Shown here piece by piece: positions 36,281-46,964 of a stretch of 64,000 nt of DNA; the stretch's first letter is position 1; every line of letters starts with the position of its first letter. The position numbers and the translations under genes were made by a program. The notes under the pieces were generated by a model that had not been told where the DNA came from, did no database searches, and worked only from the letters and a program-made list of their open reading frames with translations. Source of the DNA: Maritimibacter sp. (lineage in GTDB: Bacteria; Pseudomonadota; Alphaproteobacteria; Rhodobacterales; Rhodobacteraceae); NCBI GenBank assembly GCA_002695005.1, contig NZNT01000019.1, forward strand, positions 310,001-374,000, written 5' to 3'.

Positions 36281-36895
36281 ATGAGTGACGAGACCCTCAA
36301 TGAACTCGGCGCGCTGATCGAGGCCAAGCAGGTCGATGTGGTGACGTCGTGGGAGGTCGCCTTCGGCGAGCTCACCGTCCATGTCCGCGCCGAGGGGCTT
36401 CCCGGCTTCGTGGAGTTCCTCAAGACCGACCGGGGCTGCCGGTTCACGACGCTGGTGGACATCACCGCCGTGGACTACCCCGAGCGCGAGGCGCGGTTCG
36501 ACGTCGTCTATCACTTCCTGTCGATGTACCAGAACCACCGCATCCGGGTGAAAACCGTCGTGGACGAGGGCGAGATGCTGCCTTCCATCGTGACGGTCTA
36601 TCCGGCCTCCAACTGGTTCGAGCGCGAGATCTTCGACATGTTCGGGATCATCTTCAAGGGCCACCCGGACCTGCGGCGTCTGCTCACCGACTACGGCTTT
36701 CGCGGCCATCCGCTGCGCAAGGATTTCCCGACGACGGGCTATACCGAGGTGCGCTACGACGAGGTCGAGAAGCGCGTGGTCTATGAGCCCGTCTCGCTGG
36801 TTCAGGAATACCGCCAGTTCGACTTCATGTCGCCGTGGGAAGGGGCCGAGTATCTGCTGCCGGGCGATGAGAAGGCGGACGAGGCGAAGGGCTGA
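36281..36895 (+). CDS. nuoC: NADH-quinone oxidoreductase subunit C
   Basis: A 204-residue subunit of the quinone module (30 kDa subunit). Typical sequences are [19 protein letters not shown] and [15 protein letters not shown], then [17 protein letters not shown]. It is a separate protein from NuoD, as in other alphaproteobacteria and mitochondria. In this operon nuoC and nuoD are separated by a short ORF and a sulfotransferase gene. Confidence 0.96.
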   Translation: MSDETLNELGALIEAKQVDVVTSWEVAFGELTVHVRAEGLPGFVEFLKTDRGCRFTTLVDITAVDYPEREARFDVVYHFLSMYQNHRIRVKTVVDEGEMLPSIVTVYPASNWFEREIFDMFGIIFKGHPDLRRLLTDYGFRGHPLRKDFPTTGYTEVRYDEVEKRVVYEPVSLVQEYRQFDFMSPWEGAEYLLPGDEKADEAKG

Positions 36896-36901
36896 CACCG
36901 G

Positions 36902-37087
36902 ATGGATCAGGTCGTGACACAACAGGTGGATCTGCGTGACGAGGGCTCCCTCGTCGCGTGGCCGTCCAGTGTCGAGCGTGTCGTGATCTGTATCGGGGCG
37001 GCCAAGTCCGCGACGTCGTTCCCGTCCGCACAGTTTGCAAAGGACGCCCGCTTTGGCGACCGCGTTCCGGATGCGTGGCGGGCATGA
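36902..37087 (+). CDS. Short ORF with a sulfotransferase-like P-loop (remnant or small protein)
   Basis: A 61-residue ORF starting 7 nt after nuoC, with GAAGGG upstream, and overlapping the sulfotransferase start codon by ATGA. Its middle reads VICIGAAKSATS, very like the PAPS-binding loop [12 protein letters not shown] at the N-terminus of the next protein. After this loop the similarity stops. It may be the truncated relic of a duplicated sulfotransferase gene, or a small protein kept for coupling translation. It cannot be a complete sulfotransferase. Confidence 0.5.
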   Translation: MDQVVTQQVDLRDEGSLVAWPSSVERVVICIGAAKSATSFPSAQFAKDARFGDRVPDAWRA

Positions 37088-37944
37088 GTGCGCAGACCCT
37101 CATATACTGCGTGGGTGCGGCCAAGGCCGGGACCAGTTGGCTGTTCGATTACCTTTACAGCCACCACCAGACCTATTTTCCGACGGTCAAGGAACTCAAC
37201 TACTGGAACGCCGTCGCGATGGGCGCGGGGCAGTTCTACCGGGGCGAGCTCGAACGGCGGAAGGGCGAGATCGCGGCGCGCCATGCGGTGACGAAGGACG
37301 ATGATATCCACGCCTATCAGCTTCAGAGCATGGCGGATATCGAGGAATGGCTGGTCACTTTCGACGGCAAGACACGCGACGACAAGGCTTACCTCGGCTT
37401 CATCGGGGCCGGGCTGGAGGATGCCAGGTTGGTGGGGGATTTCTCGCCCGCCTATGCGCTTCTGGGGCCCGAGTGGTTTGCCGAGATGGCGAAAGCCCAT
37501 GAGAACGTGAAGTTCCTCTATCTCCTGCGCGAGCCGGTGGACCGGCTCTGGTCGCATTTCCGCATGAACGCGGGCGGGGACGAGGCGGCGGCGACCGGGA
37601 TGGTCGACGGATACCTCGCGGGCGGCGAGACGACCGTGGCGCGGCGCTCCAACTACCGGCGCACGGTCAAGCGCCTGTTGCAGGCGGTGCCGGAAGACCG
37701 GATTCACGTCGAGCTTTACGAACGGCTCTTTACGCAGGACGCGCTTGAAAAGATGTGCGATTTCCTCGGGATCGACGCGATCCCGGCCGATTTCGGCAAG
37801 CGGGTGCATGGCTCACCCAAGGCGGGGCTCGACCCCGAGCGGCGCGCGCGGCTTCAGGCCGCGCTGAAACCGCAATACAACTTCATCGAACAGTTCATGG
37901 GCACAGTGCCCGTGGAGTGGCAGGAAAGAATGGTGGCGGCATGA
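37084..37944 (+). CDS. Sulfotransferase-domain protein inside the nuo operon
   Basis: A 286-residue PAPS-dependent sulfotransferase-like protein. The 5'-phosphosulfate loop is [14 protein letters not shown] near the N-terminus; the 3'-phosphate site is in [18 protein letters not shown], with [14 protein letters not shown] near the end. Such enzymes move sulfate onto carbohydrates, lipids or small molecules. Its stop overlaps nuoD (ATGATG), so it is co-translated with complex I. It has no known role in complex I, and the acceptor is unknown. Confidence 0.85.
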   Translation: MSAQTLIYCVGAAKAGTSWLFDYLYSHHQTYFPTVKELNYWNAVAMGAGQFYRGELERRKGEIAARHAVTKDDDIHAYQLQSMADIEEWLVTFDGKTRDDKAYLGFIGAGLEDARLVGDFSPAYALLGPEWFAEMAKAHENVKFLYLLREPVDRLWSHFRMNAGGDEAAATGMVDGYLAGGETTVARRSNYRRTVKRLLQAVPEDRIHVELYERLFTQDALEKMCDFLGIDAIPADFGKRVHGSPKAGLDPERRARLQAALKPQYNFIEQFMGTVPVEWQERMVAA

Positions 37945-39164
37945 TGGACGGCTCCAAGGGATTTCAGGACGCCGAGACCGGCGAACAGCAGATCCGCAAC
38001 TTCAACATCAACTTCGGGCCCCAGCACCCGGCGGCGCACGGCGTGCTGCGTCTGGTTCTGGAACTCGACGGCGAGATCGTGGAACGCTGCGACCCGCATA
38101 TCGGGCTGCTTCACCGCGGCACCGAGAAGCTGATGGAAAGCCGGACCTACCTGCAGAACCTGCCGTATTTCGACCGGCTCGACTATGTCGGCACGATGAA
38201 CCAGGAACACGCCTGGTGCCTCGTGATCGAGAAGCTTTGCAAGGTCGAAGTGCCGCGCCGGGCGCAGCTGATCCGGGTGCTTTACTCCGAGATCGGGCGC
38301 ATCCTGAACCACCTCCTGAACGTCACGACGCAGGCGATGGACGTGGGCGCGCTGACCCCGCCGCTGTGGGGGTTCGAAGAGCGTGAAAAGCTCATGATCT
38401 TCTACGAGCGGGCCTCGGGCGCGCGCCTTCACGCCGCCTATTTCCGCCCCGGTGGGGTCCATCAGGACCTGCCGCCGCAGCTCATCGACGATATCGAGGC
38501 ATGGTGCCACGAATTCCCCAAGGTGCTCGACGATATCGACGGGCTGCTCACGGAAAACCGCGTGTTCAAGCAGCGCAACGTGGATATCGGCGTTGTGACG
38601 GAAGAGGACGTCCTCGACTGGGGGTATTCCGGCGTGATGGTGCGCGGCTCGGGCCTTGCCTGGGATCTGCGCCGGTCGCAGCCCTACGAGTGCTATGACG
38701 AATTCGACTTCAAAATCTGCGTGGGCAAGAACGGCGACTGTTTCGACCGCTACCTCGTGCGGATGGCCGAGATGCGTGAGAGCCTCAAGATCATGCTTCA
38801 GGCCATCGCCAAGCTGCGTGAGCCCGAGGGGCAGGGCGACATCCTTGCCCGCGGCAAGCTGACGCCGCCCAAGCGCGCCGACATGAAGACGTCGATGGAA
38901 GCGCTCATCCACCACTTCAAGCTCTACACCGAGGGCTTCCACGTCCCGGAGGGCGAGGTGTATTGCGCCGTCGAAGCGCCCAAGGGCGAGTTCGGCGTCT
39001 ACCTCGTCTCCGACGGGACCAACAAACCCTACCGCGCGAAGCTTCGCGCCCCCGGTTATCTGCACCTGCAATCGATGGATCACGTCGCGAGCGGGCACCA
39101 GCTGGCCGACGTCGCCGCCATCATCGGCACAATGGATATCGTTTTCGGAGAGGTCGACCGGTAA
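37941..39164 (+). CDS. nuoD: NADH-quinone oxidoreductase subunit D
   Basis: A 407-residue 49 kDa subunit lining the quinone site. The family core is [19 protein letters not shown], followed by [12 protein letters not shown] and [12 protein letters not shown]; the C-terminus ends in [12 protein letters not shown] as usual. Start is ATG 37941, overlapping the sulfotransferase stop. The next gene nuoE starts in the TAATG of its stop. Confidence 0.97.
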   Translation: MMDGSKGFQDAETGEQQIRNFNINFGPQHPAAHGVLRLVLELDGEIVERCDPHIGLLHRGTEKLMESRTYLQNLPYFDRLDYVGTMNQEHAWCLVIEKLCKVEVPRRAQLIRVLYSEIGRILNHLLNVTTQAMDVGALTPPLWGFEEREKLMIFYERASGARLHAAYFRPGGVHQDLPPQLIDDIEAWCHEFPKVLDDIDGLLTENRVFKQRNVDIGVVTEEDVLDWGYSGVMVRGSGLAWDLRRSQPYECYDEFDFKICVGKNGDCFDRYLVRMAEMRESLKIMLQAIAKLREPEGQGDILARGKLTPPKRADMKTSMEALIHHFKLYTEGFHVPEGEVYCAVEAPKGEFGVYLVSDGTNKPYRAKLRAPGYLHLQSMDHVASGHQLADVAAIIGTMDIVFGEVDR

Positions 39165-40351
39165 TGCTGCGCCGTCTGCACCACGAACAACCCAGCACTT
39201 TCGCCTTCACGCCTGAGAACCAGGCCTGGGCCGAAGCGCAAATGACCAAGTACCCCGAAGGTCGTCAGGCCTCGGCCATCATCCCGCTGCTGTGGCGTGC
39301 GCAGGAGCAGGAAGGCTGGCTCACGAAGCCCGCGATCGAAGGCGTGGCCGACATGCTCGGGATGGAATACATCCGCGCGCTGGAAGTGGCGACCTTCTAC
39401 TTCATGTTCCAGCTGCAACCGGTTGGTTCCGTTGCGCATTTCCAGATCTGCGGGACCACGTCCTGCATGATCATGGGGGCCGAGGACCTGATCGCGGTCT
39501 GCAAGGAAAAGATCGCGAAAAACCCGCATGAGTTGTCGGCGGACGGCAAGTTTTCGTGGGAAGAGGTGGAATGCCTCGGCTCCTGCGCCAACGCGCCGAT
39601 GGCCCAGATCGGCAAGGATTATTACGAGGATCTGACGACCGACAGCTTTGGCGACCTGATCGACCGGATGGGGGCGGGCGAGGTGCCGCTGCCGGGGCCG
39701 CAGAACGGGCGCTATGCGGCCGAGCCTTCGGGCGGTCTGACGAGCCTCAAGGACTACGAAGCGGACAAGCCGGAACACAACGCCTCGGTCGCGCTGGCGG
39801 TCGAGATCGGCGACACGCTCAAGCGGATCGACGGGACGGAAGTGCCGCTCACCGCGCCGTGGCAGGGCAAGTCCCGCAAGGTTGCCGTGAAGCCGAAGAA
39901 GGCCGTCACCAAGCCGGGCGATGCCGTGAAGGCGATGGACGACAGCAACGAGCCGGGCCGGCCCAGAACCAAAGCGGGCGACGAGCCGGCGGCGACGAAC
40001 ACGGCGGGCGCCGCGGCGAAAGCCGGCGGGTCGTCCAACGGGACCGCGCCGTCCGACGGGCCGGGCAAGAAGCCCCGCACCATGAAGGCACCGCGCAAGG
40101 CCGGGGCCGACGATTTCAAGCAGATCCGGGGCGTCGGGCCGAAGCTCGAGTCCATGCTGAACGACATGGGGTTCTATCACTTCGATCAGATCGCAAAATG
40201 GACGGATGAGGAGGTCGCCTGGGTCGACCAGAACCTCGAAGGCTTCAAGGGCCGCGTCAGCCGCGATAACTGGGTCGATCAGGCCAAATCCCTCGCGTCC
40301 GGCGAGGAAACCGAATTTTCCAAACGTGTGAAGAAGGGCGACGTCTACTGA
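39164..40351 (+). CDS. nuoE: NADH-quinone oxidoreductase subunit E with a C-terminal H3TH domain
   Basis: A 395-residue protein, about twice the usual NuoE. Residues 1-190 are the thioredoxin-like NADH-module subunit with the [2Fe-2S] cysteines in CGTTSC and [12 protein letters not shown] low-complexity Lys/Ala/Gly/Pro linker (about 190-315) leads to a helix-hairpin-helix (H3TH-type) domain beginning [14 protein letters not shown]. The same domain ends the membrane protein encoded next. H3TH domains often bind nucleic acid; what it does on complex I is unknown. It may instead be a structural docking tail. Confidence 0.93.
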   Translation: MLRRLHHEQPSTFAFTPENQAWAEAQMTKYPEGRQASAIIPLLWRAQEQEGWLTKPAIEGVADMLGMEYIRALEVATFYFMFQLQPVGSVAHFQICGTTSCMIMGAEDLIAVCKEKIAKNPHELSADGKFSWEEVECLGSCANAPMAQIGKDYYEDLTTDSFGDLIDRMGAGEVPLPGPQNGRYAAEPSGGLTSLKDYEADKPEHNASVALAVEIGDTLKRIDGTEVPLTAPWQGKSRKVAVKPKKAVTKPGDAVKAMDDSNEPGRPRTKAGDEPAATNTAGAAAKAGGSSNGTAPSDGPGKKPRTMKAPRKAGADDFKQIRGVGPKLESMLNDMGFYHFDQIAKWTDEEVAWVDQNLEGFKGRVSRDNWVDQAKSLASGEETEFSKRVKKGDVY

Positions 40352-40463
40352 GGCGTCGGTGATGAGATGAGGTTGGCAACGGACGACAAGCGACAAGCGG
40401 CGGCGGCAGACCGCGCGTCCGGTGGCATTATTGTAACCCTCAAACCGAACGGGGAATTTGGAT

Positions 40464-41429
40464 ATGGCGACTAACGACAGCGGATTTATGACCTGCCGAA
40501 ACACATGCTGGATCGTCGGGGGGCTTCTGGGCCTCGCGGTGCTTCTGCTCATCGGCCAGCCGTGGGGCTGGGCCATTATCGTCGGGATCGTGGTGGCCGT
40601 GGCGGTCGCCCTGATCCTTCAGCGCGTGTTCTGTTCGGACATTCCGGCGAGCGCGAGCGGGTCGGGCAGCGCGCCTGCCTCGGCGGCGGCCACGACGACC
40701 TCCGGCCCGGCAGCGGCGGCAGCGAGTTCCGCGGGCACCGGTGACGTGGATGCGGCGGCGGCCAAGCCGGCCCCGGCGACCAAGGCGTCGGCGGCCGAAC
40801 AGGCAGCGGAGGATGCGCCGGGCACCGAGAGCGAAGCGGACCGTACGGCCACGGCCGAGAGCGCGGGCGCCAAGCCTGAAGCCGCGGCCAAGGACCCGAC
40901 GACCGCGAGCGCAGCCTCGCAGGAGGCCGAACCGTCGCCCGATCCGATCATCCAGCCGTCCAAGGAGCTTCCGGGCCAGCGCGACCTCGAGGGCCGCAAA
41001 GGCGACTGGAAATACGAGAAACCCGCCGAGGCGAAACCCGCCGCGAAGAAGCCTGCGGCCAAGAAAAAGCCCGCGGCCAAGAAGAAACCGGCCGCCAAGG
41101 CATCCGAGCCGGCACCTGCCGTTGCGGGCGAGGGACCGGAACTGCTCGACGCGCCCAAGGGCGGGGTGGCCGACGACCTCAAACTGATCAAGGGCGTGGG
41201 GCCGGGGATCGAGAAGAAGCTGCATGACGCTGGCGTCTTCCACTTCGACCAGATCGCGACCTGGACCGCCGCCGACATCGCGGCGATGGACGACAAGCTG
41301 AGTTTCCGGGGCCGGATCGCCCGTGACGACTGGGTCACGCAGGCGACGCAACTGGCCGCGGGTGAAGAAACCGAGTTTTCGAAGCGGGCCTCCTCCTCGG
41401 GGCTCTACGAAGACAACAAGAAGAAGTAA
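40464..41429 (+). CDS. Membrane-anchored H3TH-domain protein
   Basis: A 321-residue protein with two closely spaced membrane helices (about 14-30 and 34-52), a long Ala/Lys/Glu-rich linker with repeated KKPAAKKK-type segments (about 60-235), and a C-terminal helix-hairpin-helix domain starting DDLKLIKGVGPGIE. This domain matches the tail of NuoE at about 43 of 74 positions by eye. GGGGAA precedes ATG 40464. The shared domain and gene order suggest both proteins bind the same partner or each other, perhaps anchoring complex I or DNA at the membrane. Confidence 0.8.
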   Translation: MATNDSGFMTCRNTCWIVGGLLGLAVLLLIGQPWGWAIIVGIVVAVAVALILQRVFCSDIPASASGSGSAPASAAATTTSGPAAAAASSAGTGDVDAAAAKPAPATKASAAEQAAEDAPGTESEADRTATAESAGAKPEAAAKDPTTASAASQEAEPSPDPIIQPSKELPGQRDLEGRKGDWKYEKPAEAKPAAKKPAAKKKPAAKKKPAAKASEPAPAVAGEGPELLDAPKGGVADDLKLIKGVGPGIEKKLHDAGVFHFDQIATWTAADIAAMDDKLSFRGRIARDDWVTQATQLAAGEETEFSKRASSSGLYEDNKKK

Positions 41430-41444
41430 GGCCGACGCGGAGAC

Positions 41445-41672
41445 ATGAGCGCGGATGACACGAGACAGAACCGGGCCCGGCAGGGGCGGCTTGCCGCCGT
41501 CGTCATCGCCGTGTCCGGGCTCGGGTTCATCGGGCTCACCTGGCTGGGCGAACAGCTCGGCTGGCCGACCCGCACTCTCGGCCTCATCGGGCTCGTCGCC
41601 ATGGCGGGTTTCGCGTTCGGACTGATCGTGGCCATCCGGCTCCTGCTGGATGGGCGCAAAAACGAAGGATAG
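41445..41672 (+). CDS. DUF5337-type small membrane protein
   Basis: A 75-residue protein with two hydrophobic helices (RLAAVVIAVSGLGFIGLTWL and LGLIGLVAMAGFAFGLIVAI) after a charged N-terminus. It resembles the DUF5337 family that is found in Rhodobacteraceae. It lies between the H3TH protein and nuoF, 6 nt before nuoF. Function unknown; an accessory role in complex I assembly is a guess from position. Confidence 0.75.
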   Translation: MSADDTRQNRARQGRLAAVVIAVSGLGFIGLTWLGEQLGWPTRTLGLIGLVAMAGFAFGLIVAIRLLLDGRKNEG

Positions 41673-41678
41673 ACAGGC

Positions 41679-42980
41679 ATGCTGAAGGATCAGGATCGGA
41701 TCTTCACGAACCTCTACGGGATGCACGACCGCACCCTTGCCGGCGCGCAGAAGCGCGGGCACTGGGACGGGACCGCTGGCATCATCCAGAAGGGCCGTGA
41801 CTGGATCGTGGAGCAGATGAAGGCCTCTGGTCTGCGCGGCCGGGGCGGCGCTGGCTTCCCCACCGGGCTCAAGTGGTCCTTCATGCCGAAGGAATCGGAC
41901 GGGCGCCCCGCCTACCTCGTCGTGAACGCGGACGAATCCGAGCCGGGCACCTGCAAGGACCGCGAGATCATGCGCCACGATCCGCACACGCTGATCGAAG
42001 GCTGCCTGATCGCGTCCTTCGCGATGAACGCGCACGCCTGCTACATCTACATCCGGGGCGAATACATCCGCGAGCGTGAGGCGCTTCAGGCCGCGATCGA
42101 CGAAGCCTATGAGGCCGGGCTGCTGGGCAAGAACGCCGCCGGATCGGACTGGGATTTCGACCTCTACCTGCATCACGGCGCGGGCGCCTATATCTGCGGC
42201 GAGGAAACCGCGCTGCTCGAAAGCCTCGAGGGCAAGAAGGGGATGCCGCGCATGAAGCCGCCGTTCCCGGCGGGCGCGGGCCTTTATGGCTGTCCGACGA
42301 CGGTGAACAACGTGGAAAGCATCGCGGTGGTCCCGACCATCCTGCGGCGCGGGCCGGAATGGTTCGCGGGCTTCGGACGGGCCAACAACGCAGGCACAAA
42401 ACTGTTCGCAGTCTCGGGACATGTGAACCAGCCCTGCGTCGTCGAAGAGGCGATGTCGATCTCGTTCGAAGAGCTGATCGACAAGCATTGCGGCGGCATC
42501 CGGGGCGGCTGGGACAACCTTCTGGCGGTGATCCCGGGCGGCTCGTCCGTGCCCTGCGTGCGCGGCGAGAACATGAAAGACGCCATCATGGATTTCGACT
42601 ACCTGCGCGGCGAGTTGGGCTCCGGCCTCGGCACGGCGGCGGTGATCGTGATGGACAAGTCCACCGACATCGTGAAGGCGATCTGGCGGCTGTCGAAGTT
42701 CTACAAACACGAAAGCTGCGGCCAGTGCACGCCGTGCCGCGAAGGCACCGGCTGGATGATGCGGGTCATGGACCGGCTTGTGCGCGGCGAGGCCGAGCTG
42801 GAAGAGATCGACATGCTGTTCGACGTGACCAAGCAGGTCGAGGGACACACGATCTGCGCGCTTGGCGACGCGGCGGCCTGGCCGATCCAGGGTCTCATCA
42901 AGAACTTCCGTGGCGAGATCGAGGACCGCATCAAGGCGCAGAAAACCGGGCGCATCAGCGCGGCCGTGGCGGCGGAGTAA
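41679..42980 (+). CDS. nuoF: NADH-quinone oxidoreductase subunit F
   Basis: A 433-residue NADH-binding 51 kDa subunit with FMN and cluster N3. NADH loop: [18 protein letters not shown] loop: [19 protein letters not shown]; the [4Fe-4S] ligands are in [16 protein letters not shown], with a fourth cysteine in [13 protein letters not shown]. Electrons enter complex I here. It is preceded by DUF5337 and followed 5 nt later by a lipoprotein gene. Confidence 0.97.
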   Translation: MLKDQDRIFTNLYGMHDRTLAGAQKRGHWDGTAGIIQKGRDWIVEQMKASGLRGRGGAGFPTGLKWSFMPKESDGRPAYLVVNADESEPGTCKDREIMRHDPHTLIEGCLIASFAMNAHACYIYIRGEYIREREALQAAIDEAYEAGLLGKNAAGSDWDFDLYLHHGAGAYICGEETALLESLEGKKGMPRMKPPFPAGAGLYGCPTTVNNVESIAVVPTILRRGPEWFAGFGRANNAGTKLFAVSGHVNQPCVVEEAMSISFEELIDKHCGGIRGGWDNLLAVIPGGSSVPCVRGENMKDAIMDFDYLRGELGSGLGTAAVIVMDKSTDIVKAIWRLSKFYKHESCGQCTPCREGTGWMMRVMDRLVRGEAELEEIDMLFDVTKQVEGHTICALGDAAAWPIQGLIKNFRGEIEDRIKAQKTGRISAAVAAE

Positions 42981-42985
42981 GGCCG

Positions 42986-43411
42986 ATGCGCGCGCTTCCC
43001 TACCTCATCCTGCTGACCGCCGGTCTGGCCCTGACCGGCTGCGGCGCAGTCAGCCAGCTCACCGGCCGGATGGCGGCGGCGGGGCAGGCGGAGCGTCCGG
43101 CGGATGGGGTGGATGCGGCGGCGCAGACGCGCGGGCAGTTGAGCGCCGGCGGCGTGGACTACGCGCTCGCATACCGCAGCCACGGGCTGTGGCGCGATGC
43201 GAGCGGCGCGGCGGGGGCCGAGGTCGGCGCTCCGCAGATCACGGTGGCGCGGGCCGATGGCACGCCGCTCACCAGTGACGACATTCTGGCGGCGCGCGGC
43301 GTCGCCAAGGCCTGGTGCAGCGAGAACCCGCAGTTCCGTCGCGACACGATCTTCGGCGACGCCGCCGTGGTCGAGGACGGGGCGGTGGTCTTCTCGGAGA
43401 TCTGCGACTAG
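42986..43411 (+). CDS. Putative lipoprotein between nuoF and nuoG
   Basis: A 141-residue protein with a lipoprotein signal (LPYLILLTAGLALTGCGAV; lipobox LTGC). The rest is a small soluble domain with two cysteines (KAWCSENPQF and SEICD at the end). No family is recognised. It starts 5 nt after nuoF and is clearly in the nuo transcript, but its product should be exported, so it cannot sit on the cytoplasmic NADH arm. Confidence 0.75.
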   Translation: MRALPYLILLTAGLALTGCGAVSQLTGRMAAAGQAERPADGVDAAAQTRGQLSAGGVDYALAYRSHGLWRDASGAAGAEVGAPQITVARADGTPLTSDDILAARGVAKAWCSENPQFRRDTIFGDAAVVEDGAVVFSEICD

Positions 43412-43468
43412 GACGCGGAAACGGAATACGAAAGGCCGGGCACGCCCGGCAGGATGAGTGAGAAACGC

Positions 43469-45493
43469 ATGAGCGATCTGAAGAAAATCGTCATCGACGG
43501 CAACGAGGTCGAAGTGGACGGGGCGATGACCCTGATTCAGGCCTGCGAAGAGGCCGGGGTGGAAATTCCGCGGTTTTGCTATCACGAGCGCCTGTCGATC
43601 GCGGGCAACTGCCGCATGTGCCTTGTCGAGGTCGTGGGCGGCCCGCCGAAACCCGCCGCCTCCTGCGCGATGCAGGTCAAGGACCTGCGTCCGGGGCCGG
43701 AAGGTCAGCCGCCGGTCGTCAAGACGAACAGCCCGATGGTCAAGAAGGCCCGCGAGGGGGTGATGGAGTTCCTGCTCATCAACCACCCGCTCGACTGCCC
43801 GATCTGCGATCAGGGCGGCGAATGCGATCTTCAGGATCAGGCGATGGCTTACGGCGTCGATTTCAGCCGCTACCGCGAACCCAAGCGGGCGACCGAGGAT
43901 CTGGACCTTGGCCCGCTGGTCGGCACGCATATGACGCGCTGCATCTCCTGCACCCGCTGCGTGCGCTTCACGACCGAGGTCGCCGGCATTCACCAGATGG
44001 GTCAGACGGGGCGCGGCGAGGATGCCGAGATCACGAGCTACCTCAACCAGACGCTGCATTCCAACCTGCAAGGCAACATCATCGACCTGTGCCCGGTGGG
44101 CGCGCTGACGTCGAAACCCTATGCCTATACCGCGCGTCCATGGGAACTGACCAAGACCGAGACCATCGACGTGATGGACGCGCTCGGCTCGAACATCCGC
44201 GTGGACACCAAGGGGCGCGAAGTCATGCGTATCCTGCCGCGCAACCATGACGGCGTGAACGAGGAATGGATTTCGGACAAGACCCGCTTTGTCTGGGATG
44301 GTCTGCGCCGCCAGCGGCTCGACACCCCCTATGTGCGCAAGAACGGCAAGCTGACCCGGGTCGAATGGCCCGAGGCGCTGACAGCGGCCGCCGAGGCGAT
44401 GAAGGGCAAGAAGGTTGCGGGTCTGATCGGTGATCTGGTCTCGGCCGAGGTGGCCTTCAGCCTCAAGCAGCTCATCGAAGGGCAGGGCGGCACGGTGGAA
44501 TGCCGCGTGGATGGCGCGATGCTGCCTGCGGGCAACCGCTCCGGCTATGTCGGCACGGCGACCATCGAGGATATCGACAGCGCCGAGATGATCCAGCTCA
44601 TCGGCACCAACCCGCGCGACGAAGCGCCGGTCCTGAACGCGCGCATTCGCAAGGCGTGGCTGCGCGGCGCGACCGTGGGCTATGTCGGCCCGGCGGGTGC
44701 GGACCTGACCTATGACTACGTCCATGTGGGCGAAGACCGCGCGGCGGTCGAAGAGCTGTCGTCCAAGTCCATCTCGGACGCGACCAAGGCTAAGAAAACG
44801 CTGGTCATCGTCGGCATGGGCGCGCTGAACGAGGCCGACGGGGCCGCCGTTCTGGCCCATGCGATGAAGCTGGCCGAGAACACCGGCGGCACCTTCATGG
44901 TTTTGCACACCGCTGCGGGCCGGGTCGGCGCGATGGACGTGGGCGCGACCGCAGAGGGCGGCGTCAAGGCGGCCACGGAGGGCGCCGAGGTCATCTTCAA
45001 CGCGGGCGCGGACGAGGTCGACATCGATGCCGGGGCGACCGTGATCTACATGGGCAGCCACGGCGACCGGGGCGCGCACCGGGCGGACATCATCCTGCCT
45101 GCCGCCGCCTATACCGAGGAATCGGGCCTGTTCGTGAACACCGAGGGGCGCCCGCAACTGGCGCTGCGCGCGGCCTTCCCGCCGGGTCAGGCGAAAGAGG
45201 GCTGGGCGGTGCTGCGGGCCTTGTCGGGCGAGCTTGGCGCGACCCAGCCGTGGGACACGCAGGCGGCCCTGCGCCGCGCGATGGTCGAGGCGGTGCCGCA
45301 TCTTGCCGCCATCGACACGGTGCCGGAAAACGAATGGCAGCCGCTCGAGGTCAAGGCGATGGGCAAGGCGAGCTTCCGTCCGATCCTCGCCGACCATTAC
45401 CTCACCAACCCCATCGCGCGGGCGAGCGAGGTCATGGCGGAGCTGTCGGCGATGGCGAAGTCCATGAACCAGCCGTCGGTGGCGGCCGAGTGA
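43469..45493 (+). CDS. nuoG: NADH-quinone oxidoreductase subunit G
   Basis: A 674-residue 75 kDa subunit. N-terminal [2Fe-2S] ligands [15 protein letters not shown], then [19 protein letters not shown] and [10 protein letters not shown] for two [4Fe-4S] clusters, then a molybdopterin-oxidoreductase-like domain without the cofactor. ATG 43469 (MSDLKK) matches the family start; ATG 43454 adds five residues. A GCCGGGC/GCCCGGC hairpin sits just before at 43434-43449. It overlaps the next gene by GTGA. Confidence 0.97.
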   Translation: MSDLKKIVIDGNEVEVDGAMTLIQACEEAGVEIPRFCYHERLSIAGNCRMCLVEVVGGPPKPAASCAMQVKDLRPGPEGQPPVVKTNSPMVKKAREGVMEFLLINHPLDCPICDQGGECDLQDQAMAYGVDFSRYREPKRATEDLDLGPLVGTHMTRCISCTRCVRFTTEVAGIHQMGQTGRGEDAEITSYLNQTLHSNLQGNIIDLCPVGALTSKPYAYTARPWELTKTETIDVMDALGSNIRVDTKGREVMRILPRNHDGVNEEWISDKTRFVWDGLRRQRLDTPYVRKNGKLTRVEWPEALTAAAEAMKGKKVAGLIGDLVSAEVAFSLKQLIEGQGGTVECRVDGAMLPAGNRSGYVGTATIEDIDSAEMIQLIGTNPRDEAPVLNARIRKAWLRGATVGYVGPAGADLTYDYVHVGEDRAAVEELSSKSISDATKAKKTLVIVGMGALNEADGAAVLAHAMKLAENTGGTFMVLHTAAGRVGAMDVGATAEGGVKAATEGAEVIFNAGADEVDIDAGATVIYMGSHGDRGAHRADIILPAAAYTEESGLFVNTEGRPQLALRAAFPPGQAKEGWAVLRALSGELGATQPWDTQAALRRAMVEAVPHLAAIDTVPENEWQPLEVKAMGKASFRPILADHYLTNPIARASEVMAELSAMAKSMNQPSVAAE

Positions 45494-45912
45494 CCCTGCG
45501 CCTCGCATATCTGGGCGCGGCTGTGGCCGCGCTCGCTGCCTGCGACCAGGAGGTCGAGGTGAGCCGGGCCGTGCAAAGCGCTGAAGCCGCCACGCGGCCC
45601 TTCTCGCCCGAGTACCTGGGAATCGGCACACGGCTTCTCGACGGTGATCTCGTGGCGTTCGACGTGAAAATGACCGGCGCGCGCGGCAATGACGACGTCG
45701 CGCAATACGCCGAATGCGCCGCCTCGCAATATGCGTTGATCCGGGGCTACGGATTTGCCCGGCATGTGCGAACAGCGGTGGATAAACGCGGCGAAGTGTG
45801 GGAAGGGGACGCCACATACGTGATCTCCGACGCGCTCCCCGATGGGTTGGCCAAGATCGACGCTGAAGTGGCGGTCGCGGCCTGCAAGGAAAACGGAATA
45901 CCGACGATCTGA
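45490..45912 (+). CDS. Putative lipoprotein between nuoG and nuoH
   Basis: A 140-residue protein starting at a GTG that overlaps the nuoG stop (GTGA). The N-terminus ([19 protein letters not shown]) is a lipoprotein signal with lipobox LAAC. The mature domain has cysteines in [16 protein letters not shown] and AACKEN. No named family is recognised. With the one at 42986 it forms a pair of lipoproteins around nuoG. Confidence 0.72.
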   Translation: MTLRLAYLGAAVAALAACDQEVEVSRAVQSAEAATRPFSPEYLGIGTRLLDGDLVAFDVKMTGARGNDDVAQYAECAASQYALIRGYGFARHVRTAVDKRGEVWEGDATYVISDALPDGLAKIDAEVAVAACKENGIPTI

Positions 45913-45924
45913 GGCAAGACGCTG

Positions 45925-46962
45925 ATGTATGAATTCTTCACGACGACCAATCTGGGGATCGCGCTGACGATCGTGGGGCAGGTGCTCCTCGTGGTGGTGC
46001 CGCTTCTGGTCGCGCTGGCCTTCCTGCTCTACTACGACCGCAAGGTCTGGGCGGCGGTGCAGCTGCGCCGGGGCCCGAACGTGGTGGGCGCTTTCGGCCT
46101 GCTGCAAAGCTTCGCGGACTTCCTGAAATATGTGCTCAAGGAAATCGTGGTGCCGGCGGGGGCGGACAAGTTCGTCTTCTTCCTCGCGCCCATGCTGTCC
46201 TTCGTGCTCGCCATGATCGCGTGGTCGGTGATCCCGTTCAACGACCGCTGGGTGCTGGCCGATGTGAACGTGGCGATCCTGTTCGTCTTCGCGGTCTCCT
46301 CGCTCGAGGTCTACGGCGTCATCATGGGCGGCTGGGCGTCGAACTCGAAATACCCGTTCCTGGGCTCGCTCCGGTCCGCCGCGCAGATGATCTCCTACGA
46401 AGTCTCGATCGGTCTCATCATCATCGGTGTCATCATCTCGACCGGTTCGATGAACTTCGGCGACATCGTGCGCGCGCAGGACGGGGCCGGCATCTTCTCG
46501 TGGTACTGGCTGCCGCATTTCCCGATGGTGTTCCTGTTCCTGATCTCGGCGATGGCCGAGACGAACCGCCCGCCCTTCGACCTGCCGGAAGCTGAATCCG
46601 AACTGGTCGCGGGCTACCAGGTGGAATACTCCTCCACCCCGTTCCTGCTGTTCATGATCGGCGAATATGTGGCCATCGTGCTCATGTGCGCGCTCGTCTC
46701 GCTGCTGTTCTTCGGCGGCTGGCTGTCGCCCATCGAGGCGCTGCCGGACGGGGCCCTGTGGTTCGTCATCAAGATGTTCTTCTTCTTCACGATCTTCGCG
46801 ATGGTGAAGGCGATCACCCCGCGCTACCGCTACGACCAGCTCATGCGCATCGGCTGGAAGGTCTTCCTTCCCCTGTCGCTGGTCTGGGTCGTTCTGGTGG
46901 CCTTCTTTGCTCAATACGGCGCGTTCTGGGGCACCTATGCGCGCTGGACCGTGGGAGGTTAA
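45925..46962 (+). CDS. nuoH: NADH-quinone oxidoreductase subunit H
   Basis: A 345-residue membrane subunit (ND1) with about eight helices at the junction of the two arms, forming the quinone entry. Family stretches: [35 protein letters not shown] and [20 protein letters not shown]. It begins 12 nt after the lipoprotein gene, and nuoI follows after 2 nt. Confidence 0.97.
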   Translation: MYEFFTTTNLGIALTIVGQVLLVVVPLLVALAFLLYYDRKVWAAVQLRRGPNVVGAFGLLQSFADFLKYVLKEIVVPAGADKFVFFLAPMLSFVLAMIAWSVIPFNDRWVLADVNVAILFVFAVSSLEVYGVIMGGWASNSKYPFLGSLRSAAQMISYEVSIGLIIIGVIISTGSMNFGDIVRAQDGAGIFSWYWLPHFPMVFLFLISAMAETNRPPFDLPEAESELVAGYQVEYSSTPFLLFMIGEYVAIVLMCALVSLLFFGGWLSPIEALPDGALWFVIKMFFFFTIFAMVKAITPRYRYDQLMRIGWKVFLPLSLVWVVLVAFFAQYGAFWGTYARWTVGG

Positions 46963-46964
46963 TC

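Noticed and set aside
40367-40474. 35-codon ORF between nuoE and the H3TH membrane protein
   Set aside because: Poor ribosome site, overlaps the next start in another frame, and the peptide has no notable feature.
40440-42848. 802-codon minus-strand ORF across the H3TH protein and nuoF
   Set aside because: Arg/His/Gly-rich antisense reading without motifs; the plus strand codes for known proteins.
42701-45817. 1038-codon minus-strand ORF in the nuoF-nuoG region
   Set aside because: Shadow ORF caused by high GC; nuoF, nuoG and both lipoprotein genes on the plus strand explain this DNA.
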